Below are positions 1-5,227 of a stretch of 6,763 nucleotides of DNA, piece after piece. The position numbers were made by a program, and so were the translations under genes. Each line of letters opens with the position of its first letter. Position 1 is the first letter of the stretch. Source of the stretch: Acholeplasmataceae bacterium (GTDB taxonomy: Bacteria > Bacillota_I > Bacilli_A > ML615J-28 > CAG-698); contig DUVT01000135.1 in NCBI GenBank assembly GCA_012840905.1, positions 1 to 6,763 of the forward strand, read 5' to 3'. The notes beneath the pieces were generated by a model that saw only the letters and a list, made by a program, of their open reading frames with translations, ran no database searches and had not been told where the DNA came from.

Positions 1-39
1 AAGAAGGAACACGAATCTCTAAAAGAAGTAATTAATTAG
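1..39 (+). CDS. possible C-terminal tail of an upstream gene (partial)
   Basis: Frame 1 is open from the window edge and reads KKEHESLKEVIN before a TAG stop at 37-39. Only 12 residues are visible, so no function can be assigned. The stop lies 9 bases before the ATG of the next gene, and the ribosome site of that gene overlaps it, as expected for two co-transcribed genes. The other two frames also stop quickly (frame 2 at 20-22, frame 3 at 33-35), so the choice of frame rests only on this coupling and is weak. Confidence 0.35.
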   Translation, partial: KKEHESLKEVIN

Positions 40-43
40 GTGA
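38..43 (+). promoter_or_regulatory. ribosome binding site deciding the DUF4250 gene start
   Basis: AGGTGA lies 5 bases before the ATG at 49. The in-frame GTG at 40 and ATG at 43 sit inside or directly against this motif, so they are unlikely starts. The preferred start is therefore 49. Confidence 0.6.
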
Positions 44-48
44 TGAAA

Positions 49-228
49 ATGAATTTATTAAAGATGGATGTAAATTTATTAGTTAGCATTGTTAATACAA
101 AATTAAGGGATCACTATAGTTCTCTTGATGAACTTTGTGATGACCTAGATTTAAATAAAACAGAACTAATAAACAAATTAAAAGCTGGTAATTATTTCTA
201 TAATGAAAATCTAAACCAGTTTAAATAA
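49..228 (+). CDS. small DUF4250-type protein
   Basis: This is a 59-residue protein starting at ATG 49; the same frame also has a GTG at 40 and an ATG at 43, but the AGGTGA ribosome site fits 49. The pattern of a hydrophobic stretch, then VNTKLRD, SLDELCDDLD and a final YNENLNQFK closely matches what I recall of the DUF4250 family, which is common in Bacillota and has no known function. The middle part (about residues 25-45) looks like a small helix-turn-helix-like fold, DELCDDLDLNKTELINKL, but DNA binding is only a guess. There is no signal peptide or membrane segment, so it is probably cytoplasmic. It is followed directly by a strong terminator and so ends its transcription unit. The family call is fairly firm; the role is unknown. 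Confidence 0.8.
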   Translation: MNLLKMDVNLLVSIVNTKLRDHYSSLDELCDDLDLNKTELINKLKAGNYFYNENLNQFK

Positions 229-229
229 G

Positions 230-262
230 AAATCCCCATAACGAAAGTTATGGGGATTTTCT
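230..262 (+). terminator. intrinsic terminator after the DUF4250 gene
   Basis: A perfect 13-bp stem (230-242 with 247-259) closes on a GAAA tetraloop, contains a CCCC/GGGG core, and is followed by a short T run. It starts 2 bases after the TAA stop at 226-228. The trailing T run is short (TTTT then C), but the stem is very stable. A-rich bases before the stem give limited T-run capacity on the opposite strand. Confidence 0.9.
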
Positions 263-271
263 AAAAAAGTA

Positions 272-300
272 TTGACAAATGAATACGAAATTGATATGCC
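272..300 (+). promoter_or_regulatory. promoter for the nucleotidyltransferase gene
   Basis: A perfect -35 box TTGACA (272-277) is followed after 17 bases by TATGCC (295-300). This -10 box is weak, but a TG dinucleotide at 292-293 makes it an extended -10. Transcription would start near 306-307, giving a leader of about 55 bases. It lies directly after the preceding terminator, so the gene forms its own unit. Confidence 0.55.
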
Positions 301-331
301 GTTCCGATATAGTTTAATCTATATGGAAGGC
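298..331 (+). repeat. large bulged inverted repeat over the -10/start region
   Basis: Three paired blocks are stacked: 298-300 with 329-331 (GCC/GGC), 302-305 with 325-328 (TTCC/GGAA) and 307-312 with 319-324 (ATATAG/CTATAT). The loop is TTTAAT, and single unpaired G bases sit at 301 and 306. No T run follows, so it is not a terminator. Because the predicted transcript starts near 306, only the inner block could form in the mRNA. This makes a DNA operator more likely than a riboswitch. I do not recognise it as a known riboswitch class. Confidence 0.6.
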
Positions 332-346
332 TTGGGATAATAATAT

Positions 347-352
347 AGGAGG
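347..352 (+). promoter_or_regulatory. ribosome binding site deciding a GTG start
   Basis: AGGAGG lies 8 bases upstream of GTG 361 and about 20 bases upstream of the next in-frame ATG at 373. The spacing supports GTG 361 as the start of the nucleotidyltransferase gene. Confidence 0.75.
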
Positions 353-360
353 ATTTTTTC

Positions 361-1001
361 GTGTACAATTTTATGAATGTTGCAAAAAGAGAATTTATGC
401 CTTTGACAAATGAATTAATTGAATTTATTCATCAGGTTCAAGATCAAGTAAGAGATTATTTTACATTTCGATTTGATTTTGTAGGTAGTTCCCAAAGGAA
501 CATGATTACTAGTGATAATAGTAGTAATGTTGGATTTGACTTTGATGTAAACATTCAAGTAAATGATGACGATGAAGAATATGGGCCAAAAGAGATAAAA
601 CACATATTAATGAATGGGTTTAATGAGATTTTAAAAACTAATAATTCTAAATATGATTATTGTGAGGATTCCACTCGTGTCTTTACAATTAAAGTTAAGG
701 ATAATGAAAATAGTAAAATAATACATAGTTGTGACTTTGCAATTGTTTATAATTGCAAAGATGGTAGTCAACAATATATTAAATTTAATAAAAAACAAAA
801 TTCTTATTACTGGGAAAAACAAGGCAAAGGGTTTTAAAAATTACCAGAAAAATTCAATGGTTAAAAATTAATAAACTTTGGAATGAGGTAAGGGATTTAT
901 ATTTGGAAAAGAAGAATAACAATATGGACAATAATAAACGTTCAAGAAGCTTATTTGCTGAAGCAGTTAATGAAGTCTCTGCAAGGAATGGTTATAATTA
1001 A
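361..1001 (+). pseudogene. polymerase-beta-like nucleotidyltransferase, disrupted near the 3' end
   Basis: The intact part (361-837, 158 residues, GTG start) carries the signs of a Pol-beta/cGAS-DncV-like nucleotidyltransferase. These are a VGSS motif at residues 41-44, a metal-binding D-F-D at 60-62 at the end of a beta strand, and a third acidic residue D125 in HSCDFAIVYN. Such enzymes transfer a nucleotide to RNA, protein or another nucleotide; the substrate here is unknown. Frame 0 stops at TAA 835-837, yet continues as KLPEK. The -1 frame then gives a sensible tail (IQWLKINKLWNEVRDLYLEKK and on to RNGYN) ending at TAA 999-1001. A restored product would be about 213 residues. One extra base in T4A5 (832-840) alone would reopen the frame. 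Alternatively, a TAT-to-TAA change plus loss of one A in the run at 848-852 explains it. All catalytic residues lie before the break, so the short product might still fold. No CBASS effector gene is adjacent. Confidence 0.65.
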
Positions 1002-1014
1002 ATAAACCAACTTT

Positions 1015-1041
1015 AAGATCACTTTTTAAAAGTGATCTTTT
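1015..1041 (+). terminator. intrinsic terminator after the nucleotidyltransferase gene
   Basis: A perfect 10-bp stem, 1015-1024 with 1030-1039 (AAGATCACTT/AAGTGATCTT), closes on a 5-base loop and runs into TTTT at 1038-1041. It lies 13 bases after the stop at 999-1001. This placement supports 1001, not 837, as the original end of the gene. The A/T content of the outer pairs makes it moderately strong. Confidence 0.75.
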
Positions 1042-1082
1042 ATACTTTATTAGATAATGCAAAATGGACATAATAAAGAAGT

Positions 1083-1103
1083 ATAAGTGATATAATTACT
1101 TAT
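1083..1103 (+). promoter_or_regulatory. extended -10 promoter inside an imperfect palindrome
   Basis: TGATATAAT (1088-1096) is a full extended -10 box, with TATAAT at 1091-1096. A clear -35 box at the usual distance is missing; TGGACA at 1065-1070 is 20 bases away, which is long. The box is centred in a 21-bp imperfect palindrome, ATAAGT (1083-1088) against ACTTAT (1098-1103), with 8 of 10 positions pairing. It could be a repressor site, but the AT richness makes chance a real possibility. The leader to ATG 1156 would be about 50 bases. Confidence 0.55.
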
Positions 1104-1155
1104 GATTAATTTATGTAAAAATTAAGTGAATAATATATAGAAGGAGTTATTGAAG

Positions 1156-1872
1156 ATGTTAAAAATAGAATTTTTTCATGATGTAATTTGTAGTTTTTGT
1201 TTTCCGATGTCTGCAAGAATGCGCAAGGTTGCAAAAAGATTTAATAATATTGAAATAAATCACCGCTCATTTGCTTTAGCCTGGAGTGAAGAAGATTTTA
1301 TTCGTCAATTTGGTTCTCGTGAAGCAGTGAAGCCAGAAGTATTAGGGCACTGGAAACATGCAAATCAAAATGATGATGAACACCGTTTTAATATAGAAGG
1401 AATGCATAAGACAGACTTTAATTTTCCATTATCAAAGCCAGGATTAATCGCAGCTAAAGCTGCAGGAATTATTGGCGGAGACAAAATGTATTGGGATTTA
1501 TTTGATAAAATTCAAAATAAAATGTTTGTTGAAAGTAAGAATATTGAAGATATAGCAGTTTTAGAAGAAGCAGTTAGAGAAGCAAACATTCCATTTGAAG
1601 AGTGGAAAAAACAATTTAATAATCCTGAAACTGAAAAAGCAGTTGTAAGTGATGTAGAGTTGGCACGAGCTTATGGAATAAATAGTGTTCCAATTTTAGT
1701 TATTAACCAAAAGTATGCGATTAGTGGTGCTCAAAGTGAAGAAGTAATTATTAATGCATTAGAGAAAATTGCAAATGAGGAAGGAGTTCCTTTAAATAAA
1801 TTAAAGTCATTAACTGAAGATAATAATGGTGGAGCCTGTAACTTTGAAGATGGAAAATGGAATTGTGATTAA
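1156..1872 (+). CDS. DsbA/FrnE-type thioredoxin-fold oxidoreductase
   Basis: This 238-residue protein belongs to the DsbA-like thioredoxin superfamily (FrnE/2-hydroxychromene-2-carboxylate isomerase branch). The active-site CSFC is at residues 12-15 after a first beta strand (IEFFHDV), the cis-proline loop SVP at 177-179 and the GAQ motif at 191-193. A helical insert (about 45-150) sits between the two thioredoxin halves, as usual for the family. There is no signal peptide, so it acts in the cytoplasm, probably in disulfide exchange or oxidative-stress defence; the partner is unknown. The C-terminal tail adds C228 and C237 in ACNFEDGKWNCD, a possible second redox or metal pair. The start is ATG 1156, 9 bases after AAGGAG (1141-1146); an in-frame TTG at 1150 is only 3 bases from that site and less likely. 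It is a single-gene unit with its own promoter and terminator. Confidence 0.88.
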   Translation: MLKIEFFHDVICSFCFPMSARMRKVAKRFNNIEINHRSFALAWSEEDFIRQFGSREAVKPEVLGHWKHANQNDDEHRFNIEGMHKTDFNFPLSKPGLIAAKAAGIIGGDKMYWDLFDKIQNKMFVESKNIEDIAVLEEAVREANIPFEEWKKQFNNPETEKAVVSDVELARAYGINSVPILVINQKYAISGAQSEEVIINALEKIANEEGVPLNKLKSLTEDNNGGACNFEDGKWNCD

Positions 1873-1884
1873 GTAAAAAAAGAT

Positions 1885-1912
1885 AAACCCATACCGATAT
1901 TGGTATGGGTTT
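1885..1912. terminator. bidirectional terminator between convergent genes
   Basis: An 11-bp perfect stem (1885-1895 with 1902-1912, core CCCATACC/GGTATGGG) has a 6-base loop. On the plus strand the stem runs into T7 at 1910-1916. On the minus strand it runs into ATC followed by T7, complementary to the A run at 1874-1880. It lies 12 bases after the plus-strand stop (1870-1872) and about 14 bases after the stop of the minus-strand gene, so it serves both. Confidence 0.92.
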
Positions 1913-1926
1913 TTTAGATATATTTT

Positions 1927-3996
1927 TTAGAAGAATCTTTCTAATAATGAACCAATTGTTGCGATTGCAGGACCGATCATTAAGGCAATCATTGACATTA
2001 GTTTAATTAAGATATCCATTGCAGGACCAGCAGTATCTTTAAATGGATCTCCAACTGTATCTCCAGTAACTGCAGCTTTGTGAGCTTCGCTACCTTTACC
2101 ACCATATAGCCCACTTTCGATTAACTTTTTCGCATTATCCCAAGCACCACCAGAGTTTGCCATAAAGATAGCTAACATCGCAGCACTTGCAAGCGAACCT
2201 ATTAATAATCCTGCTAATGCTTTATTTCCGAAAATAAATCCCATTAAGATTGGAGTAATAACAGCAATGATAGCAGGAAGAATCATTTCTTTTAATGCTG
2301 CTGCTGTTGAGATTTCAACACATTTTGCATAATCAGGTTTTGATGTACCTTCCATAATACCTGGGTCTTCTTTAAATTGCCTTCTTACTTCATTAATCAT
2401 TTTATTTGCTGCTCTACCAACAGAATTGATAGTAAGAGATGTAAATAAGTAAGGAAGCATTGCTCCAACTAGTAGACCAATGATTACAAGAGGCTCTAAA
2501 ATACTTATAGAATCAATTCCTGCTGCATTTGCAAAAGACATAAAGAGTGCAAGAGCAGTAAGAGTTGCTGCCCCGATACAGAAGCCTTTTCCGATTGCTG
2601 CTGTAGTATTTCCAACAGAGTCAAGTTTGTCGGTAATATCTCTAACTTCTTTAGATAAATCAGCCATTTCTGCTATACCACCGGCATTATCAGATATTGG
2701 ACCGTATGAATCGATTGCAACAGTAATACCTACTGTTGATAACATACCAACTGCTGCTAGCCCAATTCCATACATATCCTCTAGTAAGTAAGCTACTAAA
2801 ATACCAGCTACAAGAACAATAATTGTGATCGCTGTTGAGCGCATACCAACTGCATATCCAGAGATGATGTTTGTAGCATGTCCAGTTTGTGATTCGTCTG
2901 CTACTTCTTTAACTGGCTTAAATTTATCAGAAGTATAATATTCTGCTATATATGCAATAAATACACCAACTAAAAGTCCTGTAATTATTGCAAAGAAAGG
3001 TTTTACTGAATCCAGTAATAATAAACTAAATACTAATGATGCAACTACCACAGTTATATTTGCGATATATGTTGCAATATTTAATGTTTTTTGTGGGTTT
3101 TTCCATTCTTTTGAACGGATAACTGTAATACTTATCATTACAGCAATTAATCCAGTTGCAGCGATTAGTAATGGGAAGATTGCTGTAATGGCAGGTGAGT
3201 ATATAATTGATGCAACGCCAAGTGTGAATGCAGAAATAATTGCACCTACATATGATTCAAGCAAGTCAGAACCCATACCAGCGATATCGCCTACATTATC
3301 TCCGACGTTATCTGCAATAACAGCAGGATTTCTTGGGTCATCTTCAGGGATACCTGCTTCAACTTTACCTACTAAGTCAGCACCAACGTCAGCAGCTTTT
3401 GTATAAATACCGCCACCAACACGAGCAAATAGTGCAACAAATGATGCACCAAGACCATAACCGATTACAATTTGACCTGCTAATGCTAAACTATCTGTTG
3501 CTAAATATAAAATTAGTACTGAAGCACTAAGACCAAGTAGGCCAAAACCTGCGACACTTAATCCAGAGATAGAACCACCTGTAAATGCAGTTTTTAATGC
3601 TCTACTCATTCCACTTGTATTTGCAGCAGAAGCAGTAAGACTGTTTGCTTTTGTTCCTGCTTGCATTCCTACATAGCCTGCAAGACCTGAAAATAATGCT
3701 CCAAAGACAAAGCACAGAGCAGCTTTCCAGCCTATGCCTTCAGCTCCGCTAAATGCAGGAATAAAACCTAATACTGTAAGAAGAATTGCAACTCCACCTA
3801 CAAATAAGGCAATAATTTTATATTCCTTTTTTAAAAATGCTTGTGTTCCTTCTTTAATAAACGAAGCTATTTCTTCGATTTTTTCATGTTTTGCACTCAG
3901 CTTGTAAAGTTGCGCTTTTAAGAAAAATGCATATAAAAGCGAAATTACAGCTGCACCAATAACCAAGGCGAGAATTAAAATTGTTTGTTTGTCCAT
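1927..3996 (-). CDS. hppA: K+-dependent membrane-bound pyrophosphatase (Na+ or H+ pumping)
   Basis: This 689-residue integral membrane enzyme hydrolyses pyrophosphate and pumps cations out across the cell membrane. About 16 hydrophobic helices can be traced, as expected. The substrate-binding signatures are all present: the DVGADLVGKVEAGIPEDDP block at 203-221, DNVGDNVGD at 229-237, DSYGPISDNAGG at 429-440 and NSGGAWDNAKK at 614-624, followed by GDTVGDPFKDT at 645-655. GNTTAAIGKG (462-471) has Ala466 and Gly469, the pattern of K+-dependent enzymes; K+-independent ones have Lys and Thr there. E247 in DLLESY is the gate glutamate position seen in Na+-pumping and K+-dependent H+-pumping members. 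The whole resembles the Thermotoga maritima Na+ pump as I recall it, so Na+ or dual Na+/H+ transport is possible; the sequence alone does not settle it. The start is ATG 3996, 6 bases after AGGAGG. It is a single-gene unit. Confidence 0.97.
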   Translation of the reverse strand: MDKQTILILALVIGAAVISLLYAFFLKAQLYKLSAKHEKIEEIASFIKEGTQAFLKKEYKIIALFVGGVAILLTVLGFIPAFSGAEGIGWKAALCFVFGALFSGLAGYVGMQAGTKANSLTASAANTSGMSRALKTAFTGGSISGLSVAGFGLLGLSASVLILYLATDSLALAGQIVIGYGLGASFVALFARVGGGIYTKAADVGADLVGKVEAGIPEDDPRNPAVIADNVGDNVGDIAGMGSDLLESYVGAIISAFTLGVASIIYSPAITAIFPLLIAATGLIAVMISITVIRSKEWKNPQKTLNIATYIANITVVVASLVFSLLLLDSVKPFFAIITGLLVGVFIAYIAEYYTSDKFKPVKEVADESQTGHATNIISGYAVGMRSTAITIIVLVAGILVAYLLEDMYGIGLAAVGMLSTVGITVAIDSYGPISDNAGGIAEMADLSKEVRDITDKLDSVGNTTAAIGKGFCIGAATLTALALFMSFANAAGIDSISILEPLVIIGLLVGAMLPYLFTSLTINSVGRAANKMINEVRRQFKEDPGIMEGTSKPDYAKCVEISTAAALKEMILPAIIAVITPILMGFIFGNKALAGLLIGSLASAAMLAIFMANSGGAWDNAKKLIESGLYGGKGSEAHKAAVTGDTVGDPFKDTAGPAMDILIKLMSMIALMIGPAIATIGSLLERFF

Positions 3997-4099
3997 ACAT
4001 TTCCTCCTATCCTTTTAAATCTAGTTCTTAGCTTCTCATTTCAATTATGATAGGGAAGCGCTTACATTTTCAATAATTTTTTATAAATAAGAACCGATT
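3997..4099 (-). promoter_or_regulatory. hppA leader of about 100 bases with ribosome site
   Basis: From the predicted start near 4099 to the ATG there are about 100 untranslated bases. They include the ribosome site AGGAGG (4003-4008). A 7-bp inverted repeat (4024-4030 with 4088-4094, GTTCTTA/TAAGAAC) could close a long loop around the cre-like site. I recognise no known riboswitch in it. Confidence 0.5.
4053..4066 (-). promoter_or_regulatory. cre-like (CcpA) operator in the hppA leader
   Basis: Read on the minus strand, TGTAAGCGCTTCCC matches the catabolite-responsive element pattern TGTAANCGNTTNCA except at the last base. The AAGCGCTT core is a perfect palindrome. It lies about 33-46 bases downstream of the predicted hppA start, where bound CcpA would act as a roadblock. 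The gene for CcpA is not in this window, so its presence is inferred from the group. Confidence 0.55.
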
Positions 4100-4105
4100 A
4101 AATTT

Positions 4106-4134
4106 ATTATACTATATGAAAAAATTGCTTGCAA
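4106..4134 (-). promoter_or_regulatory. hppA promoter
   Basis: On the minus strand TTGCAA (4134-4129) and a perfect TATAAT (4111-4106) are separated by 17 bases, a good sigma-A-type promoter. Transcription would start near 4099. Confidence 0.7.
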
Positions 4135-4204
4135 CTATTAATTTCTAATTTATGGTAATTAATCATTATTAGACTAAAATTATGAGAATATTTTTTCTCC
4201 ATTC

Positions 4205-4233
4205 TTTAAAAACAAAGTTTTCTATGATATAAT
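4205..4233 (+). promoter_or_regulatory. promoter of the dus-lysA operon
   Basis: A perfect TATAAT (4228-4233) is preceded by TGA, making an extended -10, with TTTAAA (4205-4210, 4 of 6 consensus matches) 17 bases upstream. The predicted start is about 4240, only about 7 bases before the ATG at 4247. The stretch 4135-4204 between this promoter and the divergent hppA promoter shows nothing else I can identify. Confidence 0.7.
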
Positions 4234-4246
4234 AAATAAGATTATT

Positions 4247-5227
4247 ATGAAGATTGAAAATGTAGATATAAAAAATAGAATAGTGCTTGCTCCAATGGCA
4301 GGTTATACAAATAGAAGTTATAGAAAAATAATGAAAGAAATGGGTGTTGGGTTACTTTATTCCGAGATGATTAGTGCTCGGGGACTAGTTTATCAAAATG
4401 ATAAAACGATTGAACTAACAAAAGTAGAAGATGCAGAACACCCAATAAGTTTACAAATTTTTGGTGGTGACATCGAATCTTTAGTTGAAGCTGCTAAATT
4501 CATCGATACAAAAACAAATGCTGATATTATAGATATTAATATGGGTTGTCCTGTAAGAAAAGTATTAAAAGCAAATGCAGGTAGTAGTCTACTTAAAGAC
4601 CCAAAATTTATCGGTGAAATAGTTAGAGAAGTAAAGAGTAATGTAAGTAAACCTGTAAGTATAAAAATAAGAGCAGGTTTAGATCATACATCTATTAATG
4701 CTGTTGAAGTTGCAAAAGAAGCTGAAAAGGCTGGAGCTGCTTTAATTGCAGTGCACGGAAGAACTAAATCTGACTTGTATCGCGGAAGTGTTAATTTAGA
4801 CTATATCAAACAAGTAAAAGAAAATGTAAATATTCCTGTAATAGGAAACGGCGATATTAAAACTATTGAAGATGCAAAGAGGATGTTTGAATATACTAAT
4901 GTTGATTTTATAATGGTAGGAAGAGGCTCATTAGGAAATCCTTGGTTAATTAGAGATTTAGTTGATTATTTTAGTGGTAAGCCTCTAAAGAGTGGCCCTA
5001 CTCCACTGGAGAGAATTAATATGTGTGAAAAACATTTTTCTTACTTACTAGAAGAAAAGATAGAAAAACTAGCAGTTTTAGAGATGCGATCACTAGCTGC
5101 TTGGTATTTAAAAGGAATTAAAAACTTAAAACAATATAAACAAAAATTAATTACGTTAACAAAAAAAGAAGAACTATATTCATTATTTAATGAAATAAGG
5201 GAAGGAATATTGAATTATGAGAACTAA
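4247..5227 (+). CDS. dusB: tRNA-dihydrouridine synthase (DusB-like)
   Basis: This 326-residue FMN enzyme reduces specific uridines in the tRNA D-loop to dihydrouridine, using NADPH. The N-terminal TIM barrel shows the LAPMAGYTNRSYR start (14-26) and the NMGCPVRKV motif with the catalytic Cys101. FMN contacts follow: Lys140 in SIKIRAG, H170-G-R in VHGRT, N201-G-D and the phosphate loop GRGSLGNPW at 225-233. A small helical tRNA-binding domain follows from about residue 245. The length is normal for bacterial DusB. The family place (DusB, not DusA or DusC) rests on overall look and host group. There is no ribosome site before the ATG, and the predicted mRNA starts about 7 bases upstream, so translation is probably leaderless or nearly so. 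An earlier start is unlikely because the MKIENVDIKN beginning matches the usual family N-terminus. Its 3' end overlaps lysA by 11 bases. Confidence 0.93.
   Translation: MKIENVDIKNRIVLAPMAGYTNRSYRKIMKEMGVGLLYSEMISARGLVYQNDKTIELTKVEDAEHPISLQIFGGDIESLVEAAKFIDTKTNADIIDINMGCPVRKVLKANAGSSLLKDPKFIGEIVREVKSNVSKPVSIKIRAGLDHTSINAVEVAKEAEKAGAALIAVHGRTKSDLYRGSVNLDYIKQVKENVNIPVIGNGDIKTIEDAKRMFEYTNVDFIMVGRGSLGNPWLIRDLVDYFSGKPLKSGPTPLERINMCEKHFSYLLEEKIEKLAVLEMRSLAAWYLKGIKNLKQYKQKLITLTKKEELYSLFNEIREGILNYEN
5197..5207 (+). promoter_or_regulatory. ribosome binding site for lysA inside dusB
   Basis: AAGGGAAGGAA sits within the dusB coding end, about 10 bases before ATG 5217. The next in-frame ATG, at 5232, would be 24 bases away, so 5217 is the preferred start despite the slightly long spacing. 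Confidence 0.6.

Noticed and set aside
298..352. Known riboswitch upstream of the nucleotidyltransferase
   Set aside because: Purine, preQ1, c-di-GMP and guanidine core motifs were considered and not found, and most of the left arm would not be transcribed from the predicted start.
415..822. Minus-strand open frames opposite the nucleotidyltransferase gene
   Set aside because: The translations are Ile/Phe-rich products of AT-rich antisense reading, without ribosome sites or promoters, while the plus strand has clear catalytic motifs.
832..840. Programmed +1 frameshift at TTT TAA
   Set aside because: The +1 frame reaches a stop within about 13 codons, and the coding-like tail is in the -1 frame.
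361..1001. CBASS or other nucleotide-signalling defence operon
   Set aside because: The nucleotidyltransferase is flanked by terminators on both sides with no effector, ubiquitin-like or nuclease gene nearby, and its motif spacing differs from typical cyclase enzymes.
2480..2791. Open frame of 103 codons on the plus strand within hppA
   Set aside because: It lies opposite conserved pyrophosphatase coding sequence, has no ribosome site, and its composition mirrors the gene on the other strand.
3188..3530. Two further plus-strand open frames (3188-3406 and 3333-3530) opposite hppA
   Set aside because: Both are antisense to the highly conserved DNVGDNVGD and neighbouring region; the Ser/Pro- and Gln/His-rich translations are typical antisense artefacts.
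3997..4246. Small RNA or small gene in the divergent intergenic region
   Set aside because: Apart from the two promoters, cre-like site and leader, I see no hairpin with a T run and no open frame with a ribosome site.
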